From contig CM042087.1 of assembly GCA_023512835.1 (NCBI GenBank), positions 14,912,853 through 14,976,852 of the forward strand: a stretch of 64,000 bases of DNA, in the 5' to 3' direction. The DNA is from Taxillus chinensis. Its lineage: Eukaryota; Streptophyta; Magnoliopsida; Santalales; Loranthaceae. This document shows positions 1 to 9,828 of the stretch, one piece after another. The notes beneath the pieces were generated by a model, which searched no databases, was not told the DNA's origin, and saw nothing but the letters and a program-made list of their open reading frames with translations. Position 1 is the first letter of the stretch; the number at the start of each line of letters is the position of its first letter. The translations under genes and the position numbers were made by a program.

Positions 1-543
1 GGATAGGATCATCCCAAATATATTTCTTTGTATTCCCTATGAACCGCTTCCACTGGTGGTAATCAAATCCCTTAGGTATAAACTCAGTGGCTAAATAGTT
101 TGCTATATCAGCAAACCAAGGAAGCTAGCTTACTTGAAACACTACCTCATCAGGGAAGTCATCAGAGATAGGTAAAGACTTAGATGCATTCTCAAGTCTA
201 GAAAGGTGATCTGCAACAGTGTTTAAAGCTCCCTTAGGGTCTCTAATTCTAGATCAAACTCCTGTAAGAGGAGTACCCATCTCAGCAAACGTGGCTTAGC
301 TTCCTTCTTAGCTAACAAATACTTAAGGGCTGCATGATCAGTATAAACAATAACCTTAGACCCCAACAGGTAAGATCTAAACTTGTTGCAGCCATACACT
401 ACATCTAACAACTCTTTTTCAGTAGTGGTATAGTTCTGTTGGGCATTATCTAGAGTCTTACTAGTATAGTAAATCACCCTAAAAATTTTCTCTCTCCTTT
501 GCCCTAGAACTACCCCTACAACATAATCACTCGCATCACACAT
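1..543 (-). pseudogene. pol fragment: RNase H and start of the RNase H-integrase linker (A1)
   Basis: This part degrades RNA in the RNA-DNA hybrid during reverse transcription. The open stretch 543-223 begins [16 protein letters not shown], the first RNase H strand with its catalytic Asp. It continues through [13 protein letters not shown] (the second acidic site) and [14 protein letters not shown] (a further Asp). After a stop near 222 the frame goes on into text like NTVADHLSRLE and DDFPDEVVF, the standard linker before the integrase zinc finger in Athila elements. Integrase itself is outside the window. The break near 222 could be a real mutation or a sequencing error. Confidence 0.85.
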
Positions 544-561
544 AAGCTCAAATGGTTGTTC

Positions 562-1471
562 CTAATCAGGAGTAACTATGACAGGGGCTGTAATTAGCTT
601 GTGCTTAAAGACCTCAAAAGCTTTTAAACACTCTTCATTAAATTCAAAGGTTGTGTCCTTCTCCAACAACATACTTAGGGGTTTAGCTATTTTGGAGAAG
701 TCCTTAATAAACCTTCTATAGAACCCAGCATGTCCTAAGAAACTTCTCACCCCTTTCACATTGGTTGGAGGTGGCAGGGTTTCAATTGTGGATATCTTAG
801 CTTTATCCACCTCCAAACCTTTTGCGGACACTTTGTGTCCTAGGACTATGCCCTCACTTACCATAAAATGGCATTTCTCCCAATTAAGGACAAGTTCTTT
901 CTCTTCACATCTCTCTAGGATAGTATCTAGGTTCTTTAAGCAATGTTGGTAAGAATTACCAAACACAGAGAAATCATCCATAAATACTTCCATTATTTCT
1001 TCCACCAGGCCCTGAAAAATAGCCATCATGCACCTTTGAAAGGTTGGAGTGCATTACACGCCCAAATGACATCCTCCTAAATGCAAAGGTGCCAAAAGGG
1101 CAAGTGAACGTTGTTTTCTCTTAGTCCTCGGGTTTAATCATGATCTGATTGTACCCGGAATACCCATCTAAGAAACAGTAGTGACTATACCCAGCCAACC
1201 TTTCAAGCATCTGATCAATAAAAGGAAGGGGAAAATGGTCCTTCCTAGTGGCCTTATTTAGCTTCCTATAGTCCATTACGGACTCTCCACCCCGCCGAGT
1301 TTGGGATGGAATTAATTCATTCTTTTCATTTCTAATCACCGTCATGCCCCCTTTCTTGGGCACAACATGTAAAGGACTAACCCACTCACTATCAGATATA
1401 ACATAAATTATCCTAGCATTTTTCCATTTTAGAACTTCTTTCCTAACAACTTCTTTCATTACTGGGTTCAA
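562..1471 (-). pseudogene. pol fragment: reverse transcriptase (A1)
   Basis: RT copies the element RNA into cDNA inside the virus-like particle. The N-terminal half (1471-1121) has NPVMKEVVRKEVLKW, SDSEWVSPLHVVPKKGG, DYRKLNKATRKDHFPLPFID and FLDGYSGYNQI, the last holding the first catalytic Asp. The C-terminal half (1029-562) has EVFMDDFSVFG (the catalytic Asp pair) and VLGHKVSAKGLEVDKAKI, then the connection to RNase H. About 90 bases between the halves (1030-1120) still resemble the FGTFAFRRM region but are out of frame. The catalytic residues survive, but the frame does not, so this copy is unlikely to be functional. Confidence 0.88.
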
Positions 1472-1474
1472 TCT

Positions 1475-2456
1475 TCATTGTCTTTCAACAGTGGGGTGAA
1501 AATCATCATTCATTAAGATTTTATGCATGCACAGCCCTGGACTAATGCCCCTAATATCTTCAATATTCCACCCAAGGGCCTTTTTATGTTTCCTTAGAAT
1601 TTCTAGCAATTGTTCACATTCTAAAGCATTTAAATTTGAAGCAACAATTACTGGAAATCTATTTGTGGAATCTAGAAATTCATACCTCAAGTGTCCAGGC
1701 AACTCCTTCAGTTCTGGCACTGGAGTTGTTTGCTCGTCATGCTCCTCCTTAGCTTACTCCAATGGACTTGATTTTAGTTCCTCCTCGTCAGTGATCAAGT
1801 CCTCTGCCTCTTGCGGCTGGATCGCTGATGTGTGAAGCACTTCATCTTCTTGTTCGATCTGCTCACTCAAGTAATCTTCAACTAATTCCTCGAAATCTTC
1901 GATCCAGAGACAACTTTCCTCTGCTTGCCCTTGCAGAGACCGTTCCATGTGGAAGACTAAGGTATCATCGTTTATCCTCAAGGTTAATTTACCCAGAGCT
2001 ACATCAATCAAAGCACACCCTATCCTCAGGAAGGGTCTTCCTAGGAGTAACTGAACTCCCGTGGCTTCTTCCATTTCTAATACCACAAAATCAGCTGGAA
2101 AAATAAATGATCCCACTTTCACTAACACATCTTCTATGATTCCCCTCAGGCCTTCCAGTGGACCGGTCGGCGAACCGAAGTGATATAGAAGTGGGCTTCA
2201 TTCCCGTTAACCCAAGCCGCTGTAAGAGGGCAAAGGAGATTAAATTTATACTGGCCCCCAAATCACATAAAGCCTGCTGTTGTGGTACATCTCCTATTAC
2301 ACACGGTAGAGTGAAGCTACCCAGATCTTTATGCTTAGTGGGTAACTTCCTCTGAACCACATTGCTCACCTCATTAGTGACAACAACAAATTTATGATCG
2401 CTGTATTTCCTCTTCTTCAGCATAAAGTCCTTTAAAACCTTTTCGCATCTGGGCAT
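1475..2456 (-). pseudogene. pol fragment: aspartic protease and spacer before RT (A1)
   Basis: The retroviral-type aspartic protease processes Gag-Pol. The active-site motif appears as CDLGASINLISFALLQRLG within 2456-2091; DLGAS in place of DSGA/DTGA is normal for the Athila branch. It is followed by LRFADRST and, in the next open stretch (2128-1754), VGSIFPADFVVLEMEE and LLLGRPFLRIG, the usual second half of the domain. The rest (to 1475) is an acidic spacer rich in Glu and Asp, then NLNALECEQLLEILRKHK, which precedes RT in this group. A frame change near 2100 and stops near 1753 and 1472 break it. Confidence 0.85.
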
Positions 2457-4101
2457 CTACTCAAGAGCTTCAATAAATGGAATATTGATTTCCAGCTTCT
2501 TGAATATCTGCAGAAAGCGTTCATTCTCTTCTTTCATCTTTTGATTCTTCATCCGCTGAGGAAATGGCATTGTAGGCCTAAGCTCTCTTGGCCTTTGTTC
2601 TTTAACTGGTTGAGTCTTAGTTGGTTGTTGCTCCTGATTATCTCCCATCTGTTGCTCTTCCTTAACAGCTCTTTCCTGATTGTCAGCTACTAAAGGCTGA
2701 ATTGGTGCATCTGGTATGGCCTTTGTCTTGGGCTCTCCAGCTTCCTTAAGTGCCTTACCACTTCTCAAAGTGATAGCCTTGCAACTCTCATTGGGATTAA
2801 CCTCTGTGTCATTGGGAAAAGCTTTGGAGGAGACTCCTTGGTTGGCATTCTGTGCCACACTCACTAATAACTTTTCCAAGTTCTTTATGGAAGACTCCAT
2901 ACTGCTTAGTATCTCATCCACATTACCACCTTCCCTCTTTGCTACCTCATTCTCAGTCTAATAATTTCTTCTCTGTTGCTGAGGGTAAGGCTGTTGTTGC
3001 TGCTCAAAACCTAGAGGTGGTTATAAATAATTATCGTAGCATATGGATTCTGCTTCATTCTTGGAGGTATATACTGATTTGAAGCTTCACCTCCTCTATT
3101 CTGAGTCTGAGTAAGACATTCTTCTGATAGCCTTGGTTTTGTTGTTGCGGATAGCCTTGACCTTGGTAAAAAGGTTGCTTCTGATACATCCCCTTTCTGC
3201 CAATAAAATGTACGTCTTCCGCTCCACTCCATCCTTGATCAACCCCTGGTAGAGCTTACTGTGGTCCTTCAACCTTAAGAGATAATACTTCAATATTTTT
3301 AGCTAAAGCCCGAATCTGCTCTTACATATCATTGGAAGAATTATCAATTGAAGCTATCTTCTCCTTTGGCTTGGAGGTTCGAATATTTGACCACTGCCAA
3401 TCGGCTAATGATAGTCTCTCTAAGAGGTCTGCAGCTACGTCAGGTTCCAAGTTCATCAAACATCCTCCCTGCAGCTGCATTCACTTTGTCTTGTGAGTGA
3501 GACTGAAGACCAGTGTAGAAGGATTCAATTTGAATCCATTGGGGTCTTCCATGATCAGGACATCTTCGGATCAAATCTTTAAATCCCAAGCCTCATGGAG
3601 AGTCTCCATCTCGTATTGCCTAAATTTGCTGATTTCCCCTCGAAGTTGGATCACCTTGGCAGGAGGGAAATACTTGGACATGAACTTGGTCTGTATCTCC
3701 TCCCAAGTGTTTATGGAACCAGCAGGTAGGCTGTTGAACCATCCAAGAGCTCTACCCTTTAAAGAGAAGGGAAAAAGCCTTAACTTTATCGCTTCCTCCG
3801 ACACATTGTTGAGCTTTATTGTGTCGCACATATGAAAGAACCTCATCAAGTGCTGATGCGGATCATCCATTACTGTTCCGCCAAATGCATTGTTGCTCAC
3901 CATGTTGATCACTACCGGTTTCAGCTTGAAACTGTTTGCTTGGACTCTTGCTTGCCTAATTCTTGAATAGTGATCTGACATAGTTGGCCTTGCAAAATCC
4001 AAGAAAGTCCTGGGCCTAAATCTGTTACCATCTTCATCGGGGTATTGGCCATTATAATTGGCCCCTCTTTGTACACTGCCATCAGGTCTTGTATCCTCCA
4101 T
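2457..4101 (-). pseudogene. gag (A1), broken
   Basis: Gag forms the particle that packages the element RNA. The N-terminal stretch (4101-3571) contains the retrotransposon gag core: DDPHQHLMRFFHMCDTI, LRLFPFSLKGRALGWF, WEEIQTKFMSKYFPPAK. The middle (about 3570-3000) is split among frames and includes the Gln/Asn-rich section. The C-terminal part (2921-2457) is hydrophilic, with NPNESCKAITLRSGK, many Gln/Glu/Pro residues, and FLQIFKKLEINIPFIEALE just before the protease. The last two motifs are standard for Athila gag. The frame is lost between about 3293 and 3570 and again near 2930. Confidence 0.88.
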
Positions 4102-4434
4102 AATTTCAAGAACTGTATCCTCTAAACGTTGTAGTGCTGCTTCAGCTTCCCTTGAGGCTTCTCTAGTTGCTCAATGACGATCTCTAATTATCCATTCAGG
4201 TTCTGGATTAAATGGCACAAGTTCCCTTCGTCGCATACACAACTAGCAATACCTCAAACACTTGGTGTATGTTCCTGTAAAACAACAAGAACACACTCAG
4301 CAGCTCTGAACAATGCAAAATAAACAAATAAAGAACACAAAATAATAGAAAGTAAAAGACAACATAAAACACCAAGATCAGAATTCAAACAATTTCACTC
4401 AATGTTGATTTTCAAAACTAGTTAACCATTAAAT
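4102..4434 (-). other. Untranslated leader and probable N-terminal gag remains (A1)
   Basis: These 333 bases lie between the gag core and the primer site. Bases near 4102-4240 still read in places like the N-terminal gag region. The rest is A-rich on the plus strand. No other gene or RNA is visible. Confidence 0.5.
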
Positions 4435-4451
4435 CCCCGGCAACGACGCCA
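4435..4451 (-). promoter_or_regulatory. Primer binding site, tRNA-Asp type (A1)
   Basis: The minus strand reads TGGCGTCGTTGCCGGGG right after the LTR end. It matches the 3' end of plant tRNA-Asp apart from one base (T where the match would be C). Minus-strand cDNA synthesis starts here. The same mismatch occurs in the neighbouring element A2. Confidence 0.85.
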
Positions 4452-5299
4452 ATTTGATAGACAGATTTTTAGCCTCCCTAAAAGAGTTGACTAATGTTGT
4501 AAAACCTCTCTTCAAGATAATAAATTCTCTTAGTTTGCACTAAACAGAATAGCAGCAAGCAAGGGGTCAAACCCACATGGATTAGCCTAATTTTCTAATT
4601 TTTTTAATCAAACCACGCAATTACTTTTGTTCTATAAAATGTCTTGGCAAAAACAAATTCTTTTTATAGCTAAAGATCTAATTTTTATTTGATTTTCTGA
4701 ATAAATAAGAAAGCAAATTGATTTTAGTATTAAGATTCGAGGATTAAAGGTATCTAGGGTCACAACTTCACCTCCCTATGTTGTTTCTACTGATTTTAAG
4801 GATCTTGAGATTATTTAATTGATAACATGCTATAACTAAGCTAAGGTACTGCAATTGGTCATTGTTAGCCCCTCTAAATGCTGTCTGCCTGAAGGGTCAT
4901 CATGACATCAACATGCAAAGCCTAATTATCATACCCATGACAGGATAATGGTCACACCAATCACAAATATGTTATGAATCAAAGATCAGCCTCAGACTAA
5001 GGCTAAGAAAACCCAGGTGTACAACCCAGATATTAAAAGATAAGAACAAATTCATAAAACATGCAATCTCAATTAAACAAACTCAATATTCAATCAATCA
5101 GTTTGACAACATAGGGGGCTACATTGCTCCCCTAGATAAAGGAAACTACTCACACATGTTCTTGGATAAATAATAAGAAATAAAGAACATCATCCTTAAG
5201 TAGGTGCAGCAAAACTCCAACTTTAGGTCTTCTCCAGCCGTCAAACCTCCTAGGGCCGGCAGCTTCCAGGATCAAAACCCTAGCCTCCAAAACCGTCAG

Positions 5300-5450
5300 C
5301 CTCTCTCTCTCTCTCTCTAAAAATGTGCCCCCCTCTCTACATACTCCAAAAGGGCTGCTGCCTCCTCTATTTATAGAGAAAACTGCTGTGCAATGAGTGC
5401 CCTAGCCGTCAGCAGTTGCCACTTATCAAAACGACGTAGTTTTGATAAGT
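5300..5450 (-). promoter_or_regulatory. Probable core promoter of the A1 LTR
   Basis: On the minus strand the order is a bipartite palindrome at 5450-5421 (12-base arms ACTTATCAAAAC and GTTTTGATAAGT around a 6-base core containing ACGT), CTATAAATAG at 5376-5367, then a GA dinucleotide run at 5318-5300. The palindrome is about 45 bases upstream of the TATA box and the GA run about 50 bases downstream. The same order and similar spacing occur in four Tekay-type LTRs here. Promoter activity is inferred from layout. Confidence 0.7.
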
Positions 5451-5578
5451 AGTTTCCATTTTTCTTCCAACTTGAGTACAACTCGAACCAAGCATAATTT
5501 GGACTAGGTGCTTTAGAGAGAAGTGCTTAAAATAACAAAACAAAGCAATCAATGCAAAAATCCGGCTGCACGCCACAT

Positions 5579-5708
5579 TGCACGTCATATGGCCATATGA
5601 CGTGCACCTCCAAATGGTCTGAAATTTTGCTCTAAGCTTCGTTGAAATGTGGAGAAGGCAGGGCTGCAATAAAATCCTTGCACGTCATAATGGTCCATAT
5701 GGCGTGCA
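5579..5708. repeat. Pair of palindromes in the A1 LTR
   Basis: 5579-5606 is a perfect 28-base palindrome with arms TGCACGTCATATGG and CCATATGACGTGCA. 5679-5708 is an imperfect version built from the same TGCACGTCATA and GCGTGCA arms. The two start 100 bases apart. The same pair, with different arm sequences, occurs in the Tekay LTRs of this window. The arms contain an ACGT core, the usual bZIP-type binding core, but function is inferred. Confidence 0.85.
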
Positions 5709-5965
5709 CTCTTGTTTTGCCTCCTCAGGCTGCCCTATTTTGCCACAAGTTCCTTCTTTGGTAAATGAAGTGATTTGGCTGGTGTCTATAAGATGAAATT
5801 GCCTAAAAACCTGCCAAAACAGCTCAAAAACACATATATATAGGCCAAGCAGTCTTCCTAGGGTATTAGAGCAAATATCTAAGAAATATGGATAAATTAA
5901 GCTCTAATCATGCTCTTTAATACCTTAAATATACACTAGAATAATGGCATAAATGCACGTTATCA

Positions 5966-6446
5966 GATGCTGGGAAGAATCGATTCAAAAACAATTTCTT
6001 CAGCTCGTTCCAGCATGTGACATCTTCTGGTTGCAAGTAATACAACCAGTCTTTTGCGCCTCCATCAAGTGAGAATGGAAAAGCTCTCAACTTGATCCGA
6101 TCTTCGGGACATTGCGAGGCTTCATGGTTGAGCGGACCACATTGAACTCCTTAAGATGCTTGTGTGGGTCTTCTCCAGATAGCCCATGAAACTTGGGAAG
6201 AAGATATATAAGACTAGATCTGAGCTCGAAGTCAGTCTCCAAAGCTGGGTAGGCAATACACGTCGGTTGATAGTTGATGTCTAGTGCTGCCAGCTCTCAG
6301 ATGGTGCGATTGTACTCTCCATTTGGCCCTGCCATTGCTGGTGAGGGGCTTTCTTCCTTTACTTGAGTATGTCGAAGACGAGTCCTCAAGTTCCGCTCAA
6401 CTTCTAGATCCAAATCTAGTAGTTCCCCTAAAGTGGATCGTGTCAT
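5966..6446 (-). pseudogene. gag N-terminal part (A2), cut by A1
   Basis: The start codon at 6446-6444 gives MTRSTLGELLDLDLEVERNL, the normal beginning of an Athila/Tat gag. Further on come LPKFHGLSGEDPHKHLKEF, LRAFPFSLDGGAKDWLYYL and LKKLFLNRFFPAS, the conserved gag core. The text stops exactly where the A1 LTR begins. There is an in-frame stop after about 49 residues and a frame change near the middle (around 6115). No long open stretch remains, so this was recognised from motifs. Confidence 0.85.
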
Positions 6447-6810
6447 AAACTGCAAAAAAGGAAATTAAGAGGAACAGAAGAGAAAATAAAATAAAATAAA
6501 ATAAAATAAAAAACCTACTAAAAATAAAACTATGAGAAAAAAAGGAAATAAAACAAAATAGGAAACATGTTAAAAAAGGAAACCTGCAAAAAAGGAAACT
6601 TTAGAAAAATGGAAACTTTTTTTTTAATTTTTTAATAAGATAAATAAAATAAATAAATAAAATAAAAAAAGAAATCTGCAAAAACAAAGACAAGAAACTA
6701 CCGGGTAAGTCCGAACAAAATAATAAATAAATTAAAATCAAAACAAATAATAAAACAAGCAAGAAAATAAATTGAATCAAATTTAATGCCTCCCGGCAAC
6801 GACGCCAATT
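6447..6810 (-). promoter_or_regulatory. Leader and tRNA-Asp-type primer site (A2)
   Basis: The primer site is at 6807-6792 (minus strand TGGCGTCGTTGCCGGG), a few bases from the LTR end. The leader is very A-rich on the plus strand, with a run of five AAAAT units near 6483-6512 and AAATA repeats near 6640-6675. I see no coding sequence in it. Confidence 0.8.
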
Positions 6811-8426
6811 TGATAAGGCGTTTATCGCACATGCACTCCAAAAAAATTTTAAACTAAGTATAGTTAGTGGCTTAACCTAGTTCGTTCTCTACCGGAGGAC
6901 TAATAAAATTCAATTCAATCTATTTAATTACACTTTTTAATAAAAACTAATGAAAAAGAATAAAGATCAAATTGGGGGGGATTTTTTGATTAAATGAAAA
7001 CTAATGGAAACTAATTAAAGCAAAGAATTTTAACTAAGAAAATCAATTAATCGAAGATGTAACCGGTTTAACTTCACACCTGAATGCTGTTTATCATTAT
7101 CTAAAAAAAAAATTAGATAAATTATGGCCCCATAATTCAAATGCATCAAGACACTATGAATACAATTAAATTATGAATTTATTCCAACCAAAATAATTAT
7201 GAATTAATTCTCAAAGACTGCCCGTTCCCTACGAAACAAATCTTTTACACTCAAATAAATATTAATGCATGATGAATTGCTAAATCAACACTCAACCGAG
7301 ATATTAAATTAACAAATCAAAGAGATAGAGAATTAATTCATAGCACATAAAATATCAAATTAAATATTAAAACATGGATTCAAAACAAGCATCCAAAGTG
7401 CTGCGCTAAACCGATTACAAAATACTTACCCCTCCATGGGTCGAAAAATCACAAATCTGTTTGGAAAAATTAGAACAACAGAATTAGAACAGAATTAAGA
7501 AAAATAGGCTGCAAACAATTAAACACTTGGTCTTGAACTCGATCTGAATCTTCAATGCCTGCCGCACTATCTCTTTAATTCGGTCGGAAAACACTGCTGC
7601 GCTGGAATTGGTATGGACGTCTGCGTGATGGCGGGACGCTTGCGCTGATGAAGTGGAGAGCTGGCGGCGCGCGGGATGGTGTTTGCGTGATGGGATGATG
7701 ATGGAACGAGCACCGGTGCGAGTGAACGAGATGAGGTGGCGTCGTGGGTCTCTTGCTGTGCTGGGCGATCGGGTGAAGACTGCGGGTGTATGGAGCTGGA
7801 GATCGTGTGAAAGATGGTGAGATGATGGAGGCACGATGGTGGAGGCAGGGCTGCGTGCGGGTCACGTATATATCCATCTGGTTTTCTTTTTCCATGCACG
7901 AGCAAATTATGGAAAACCAATTACGGACAATCCAAATTTAACCAATTGCTTTCCTTCTATTAAATTCATGTGGGCTCCATATTAAATTCTTTCCCTTCAC
8001 TTGGATTTTTTTCCACGAAGGTACCATGCCAAAAGACTTCCTTTTAACTATTGGCCCACCTCATTAAATGCCAACAAGATTTCCCTTCCATGCACAATCC
8101 ACCCGAATTTCTTCCTTTAATTTATATCACATGCAAAATATCAAAACAAAATCAAAATTAATAATTACAAATCAATATAAAGAATTAATATCAAAATATT
8201 TCACATAATAAAATTACCAATTATGCCCAAAGAAAAAATATTAAGATTGAAATAATCAATTAAACATTAAAAACCACCAAAATTAATATTAAATCTATAA
8301 AAATACATAAAACATTAAATAATTATAATTAGGGAAAACTATTATAAAAATGCATTAATTCAACAAAATATTAAATTAAAGTCCATAAATTACATGCAAA
8401 TTTAATGACAAATTATGCAGTTATCA
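6811..8426 (-). repeat. 5' LTR of A2 (about 1.6 kb)
   Basis: The plus strand starts TGATAAGGCG at 6811 and ends GTTATCA at 8426; on the element strand it starts TGATAACTGC. A TATATATA-like box lies near 7864-7872 on the minus strand. Downstream of it is a stretch (7920-7560) that is GC-rich and open in three frames. Those open frames encode His/Ser/Pro-rich text with no recognisable domain and are taken as chance. The 3' third is AT-rich. The palindrome cassette of A1 is absent. Confidence 0.87.
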
Positions 8427-8554
8427 GGCACTTTGTTATGTGCTATTGTGTGTAATGTGCGGTGTATGACCCATTTGGGTGTTGTGGCTTGCTGTGTTTG
8501 TTTTCCTTGCATGTTGTTTCTTTTCGAGGATGAAAAGTCTTAAGGGGGAGAGGA
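8427..8554 (+). mobile_element. 3' untranslated tail and polypurine tract of Tekay-like element T1
   Basis: The text TTTTCGAGGATGAAAAGTCT at 8521-8540, followed by the purine tract AAGGGGGAGAGGA (8542-8554) and an LTR starting TGTAATGACCCG, is the characteristic 3' end of Tekay/Del chromoviruses. The same signature recurs at 56776-56818 in T2. Plus-strand DNA synthesis would start at the purine tract. Everything upstream was displaced by the A2 insertion at 8426. Confidence 0.85.
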
Positions 8555-8736
8555 TGTAATGACCCGTACTTTGGGATGTGAGGAGTTAGTCTCAGTTTTG
8601 CCCTTTTAGTGGAAATATGTGGGTTTTGGGGAGTTTCCTTCCCACACACTTTAGCTAAAACACCTTGGATGTTGAGGGGCAAGTTTGGGGTAAGAGTTGT
8701 GCCCAAAAGGGGACCTTTGGGGAGGTGCATGTGACA

Positions 8737-9123
8737 ATGCACGTCATATGGGGATATGACGTGCAAGGAGATTTTGGTTTGCCTGTCTTCTACATGATCC
8801 TAGGAAGCTTGGGGTAAATTTTACAAATTTTAGAGTCGCACGTCATATGGGATATGGCGTGCATTATGGCGTGCGATCATATTTTTGTACCGTCACCTTG
8901 GTTTTGTTATTCTAATCATCTTTTCCCAAAGGACCATGTTGGAATTATGAGTGTTTTGTCTTGTATGGATATGGAAAGGTTGTAGCATGTGCAATCAAAA
9001 CTATGTCGTTTTGATGCTGGGTTTCACTTAATCAAAACTACGTCGTTTTGATGTCGTGGTGTCTATATAAAGGGTTCAAGCTTAGGTTTAGGGTTCTTTT
9101 GGTTTCTTTTGCCATCGCAACCG

Positions 9124-9160
<37 letters not shown>
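8737..9160 (+). promoter_or_regulatory. Probable promoter cassette of the T1 LTR
   Basis: Palindrome at 8738-8765 (12-base arms TGCACGTCATAT / ATATGACGTGCA), a second version at 8837-8863, two copies of ATCAAAAC-6 bases-GTTTTGAT at 8994 and 9031, TATATAA at 9064 and a GA run at 9128. Order and spacing match the A1 LTR closely: about 100 bases between the palindromes, and about 130 from the second palindrome to the bipartite one. Function is inferred. Confidence 0.65.
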
Positions 9161-9163
<3 letters not shown>

Positions 9164-9439
9164 ACCTCGGGATCGTGGCCGTGGTGGTTCGCGTGGGTGG
9201 ACGATGTATGCAGCGTGGAGGCAAGAGCAAGAAGGACTTGCAAGGTAGGGGTTTCGTCTTCTTGTATCTAATCCGGGGGGTTAGGCCCGTGGTGAATGAA
9301 CCTGCTGGATATCGTTCTTGTTGTTATATTATTTATATGTAAATTCATATAGGTGTGACCTCCTATATGAATGTTGGCCTTCAATGGCGTTTTGGTTGTA
9401 TACATGTATATATGCATGCCAAGTGTTTGAGATTATGCA

Positions 9440-9828
9440 TGTGAGGCCACGCATGTCAAGTGTTTGAGATTATGCTGCAGGCCCACGCATGCTATATGTT
9501 TGTTGTTATGCCTGAGTGATCGTGCATATTATGTGTTTGTTATTATGCCGCAGAAGCGTCATATTATGTGTTCGTTGTTATGCCGGAGTGACTGTGCCTA
9601 TTATGTGTTCGATGTTATGCCTGAGTGGCTATGTGTAGTGTGTTCTGTGGAACCCAATGGCTGTGGAAGCCCAGGACTGTTTTGTGGAACCTAGTGGCTG
9701 TGGAAGCCTAGGACTATTTTGTGGAACCCGGTGGCAGTGGAAGCCCAGGACTGTTCTTGGAACCCGGTGGCTATGGAAGCCCGGGACTACTCTTGGAACC
9801 CGGTGGCTATGGAAGCCCGGGACTGTTC
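9440..9828 (+). repeat. Two short-period tandem repeat blocks in the T1 LTR
   Basis: The first block (about 9440-9640) repeats a 36-38 base unit with TATGTGTTCGTTGTTATGCC as its core. The second (about 9647-9827) has five units of 36-37 bases based on TGGAACCCGGTGGC and GGAAGCCCGGGACTG. Similar repeat zones, with other units, occupy the same place after the promoter in the solo LTR (about 16920-17290) and T2 LTRs (about 50200-50310, 57650-57750). Confidence 0.8.

Larger units (their letters stand above)
1..5965 (-). mobile_element. Athila-like Ty3/gypsy element A1 (5' LTR, gag, part of pol; runs off the left edge)
   Basis: Reading on the minus strand from 5965 down, the order is LTR, tRNA-Asp-type primer site, gag, protease, RT, RNase H. 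That is the Ty3/gypsy order. Integrase and the 3' LTR lie beyond base 1. The gag text (LRLFPFSLKGRALGWFNSL), the DLGAS protease motif and the FMDDFSVFG RT motif are typical of the plant Athila/Tat branch. The LTR ends read TGATAACG...TATCA on the element strand. Base 5966 continues directly into the gag of a second Athila-like element, so A1 is nested there. The coding region has several stops and frame changes. Confidence 0.92.
4455..5965 (-). repeat. 5' LTR of A1 (about 1.5 kb)
   Basis: The plus strand starts TGATAGACAG at 4455, next to the primer site, and ends CGTTATCA at 5965. On the element strand this is TGATAACG...CTATCA, the usual terminal form in Athila elements. In the direction of transcription it holds two palindromes (5679-5708, 5579-5606), a bipartite palindrome (5421-5450), a TATA box (5367-5376) and a GA repeat (5300-5318). 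The partner LTR is outside the window, so age cannot be judged. The following flank begins GATGC, so that 5-mer would be expected beyond the other end. Confidence 0.9.
5966..8426 (-). mobile_element. Athila-like Ty3/gypsy element A2 (5' LTR, leader, start of gag)
   Basis: On the minus strand: LTR 8426-6811, primer site 6807-6792, leader, then the first 480 bases of gag, cut at 5966 by the insertion of A1. The rest of A2 should lie left of the window. The LTR differs in sequence from that of A1, so this is a different family of the same branch. Its outer LTR end at 8426 abuts the 3' tail of a plus-strand Tekay element, so A2 inserted there. Confidence 0.87.

Noticed and set aside
2716..3082. 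Plus-strand open frames opposite A1 gag
   Set aside because: Antisense shadows of the minus-strand gag without any domain.
7484..7920. Overlapping open frames of 106-117 codons in the A2 LTR
   Set aside because: Three frames are open at once in a GC-rich LTR stretch; the products are His/Ser/Pro-rich with no domain.
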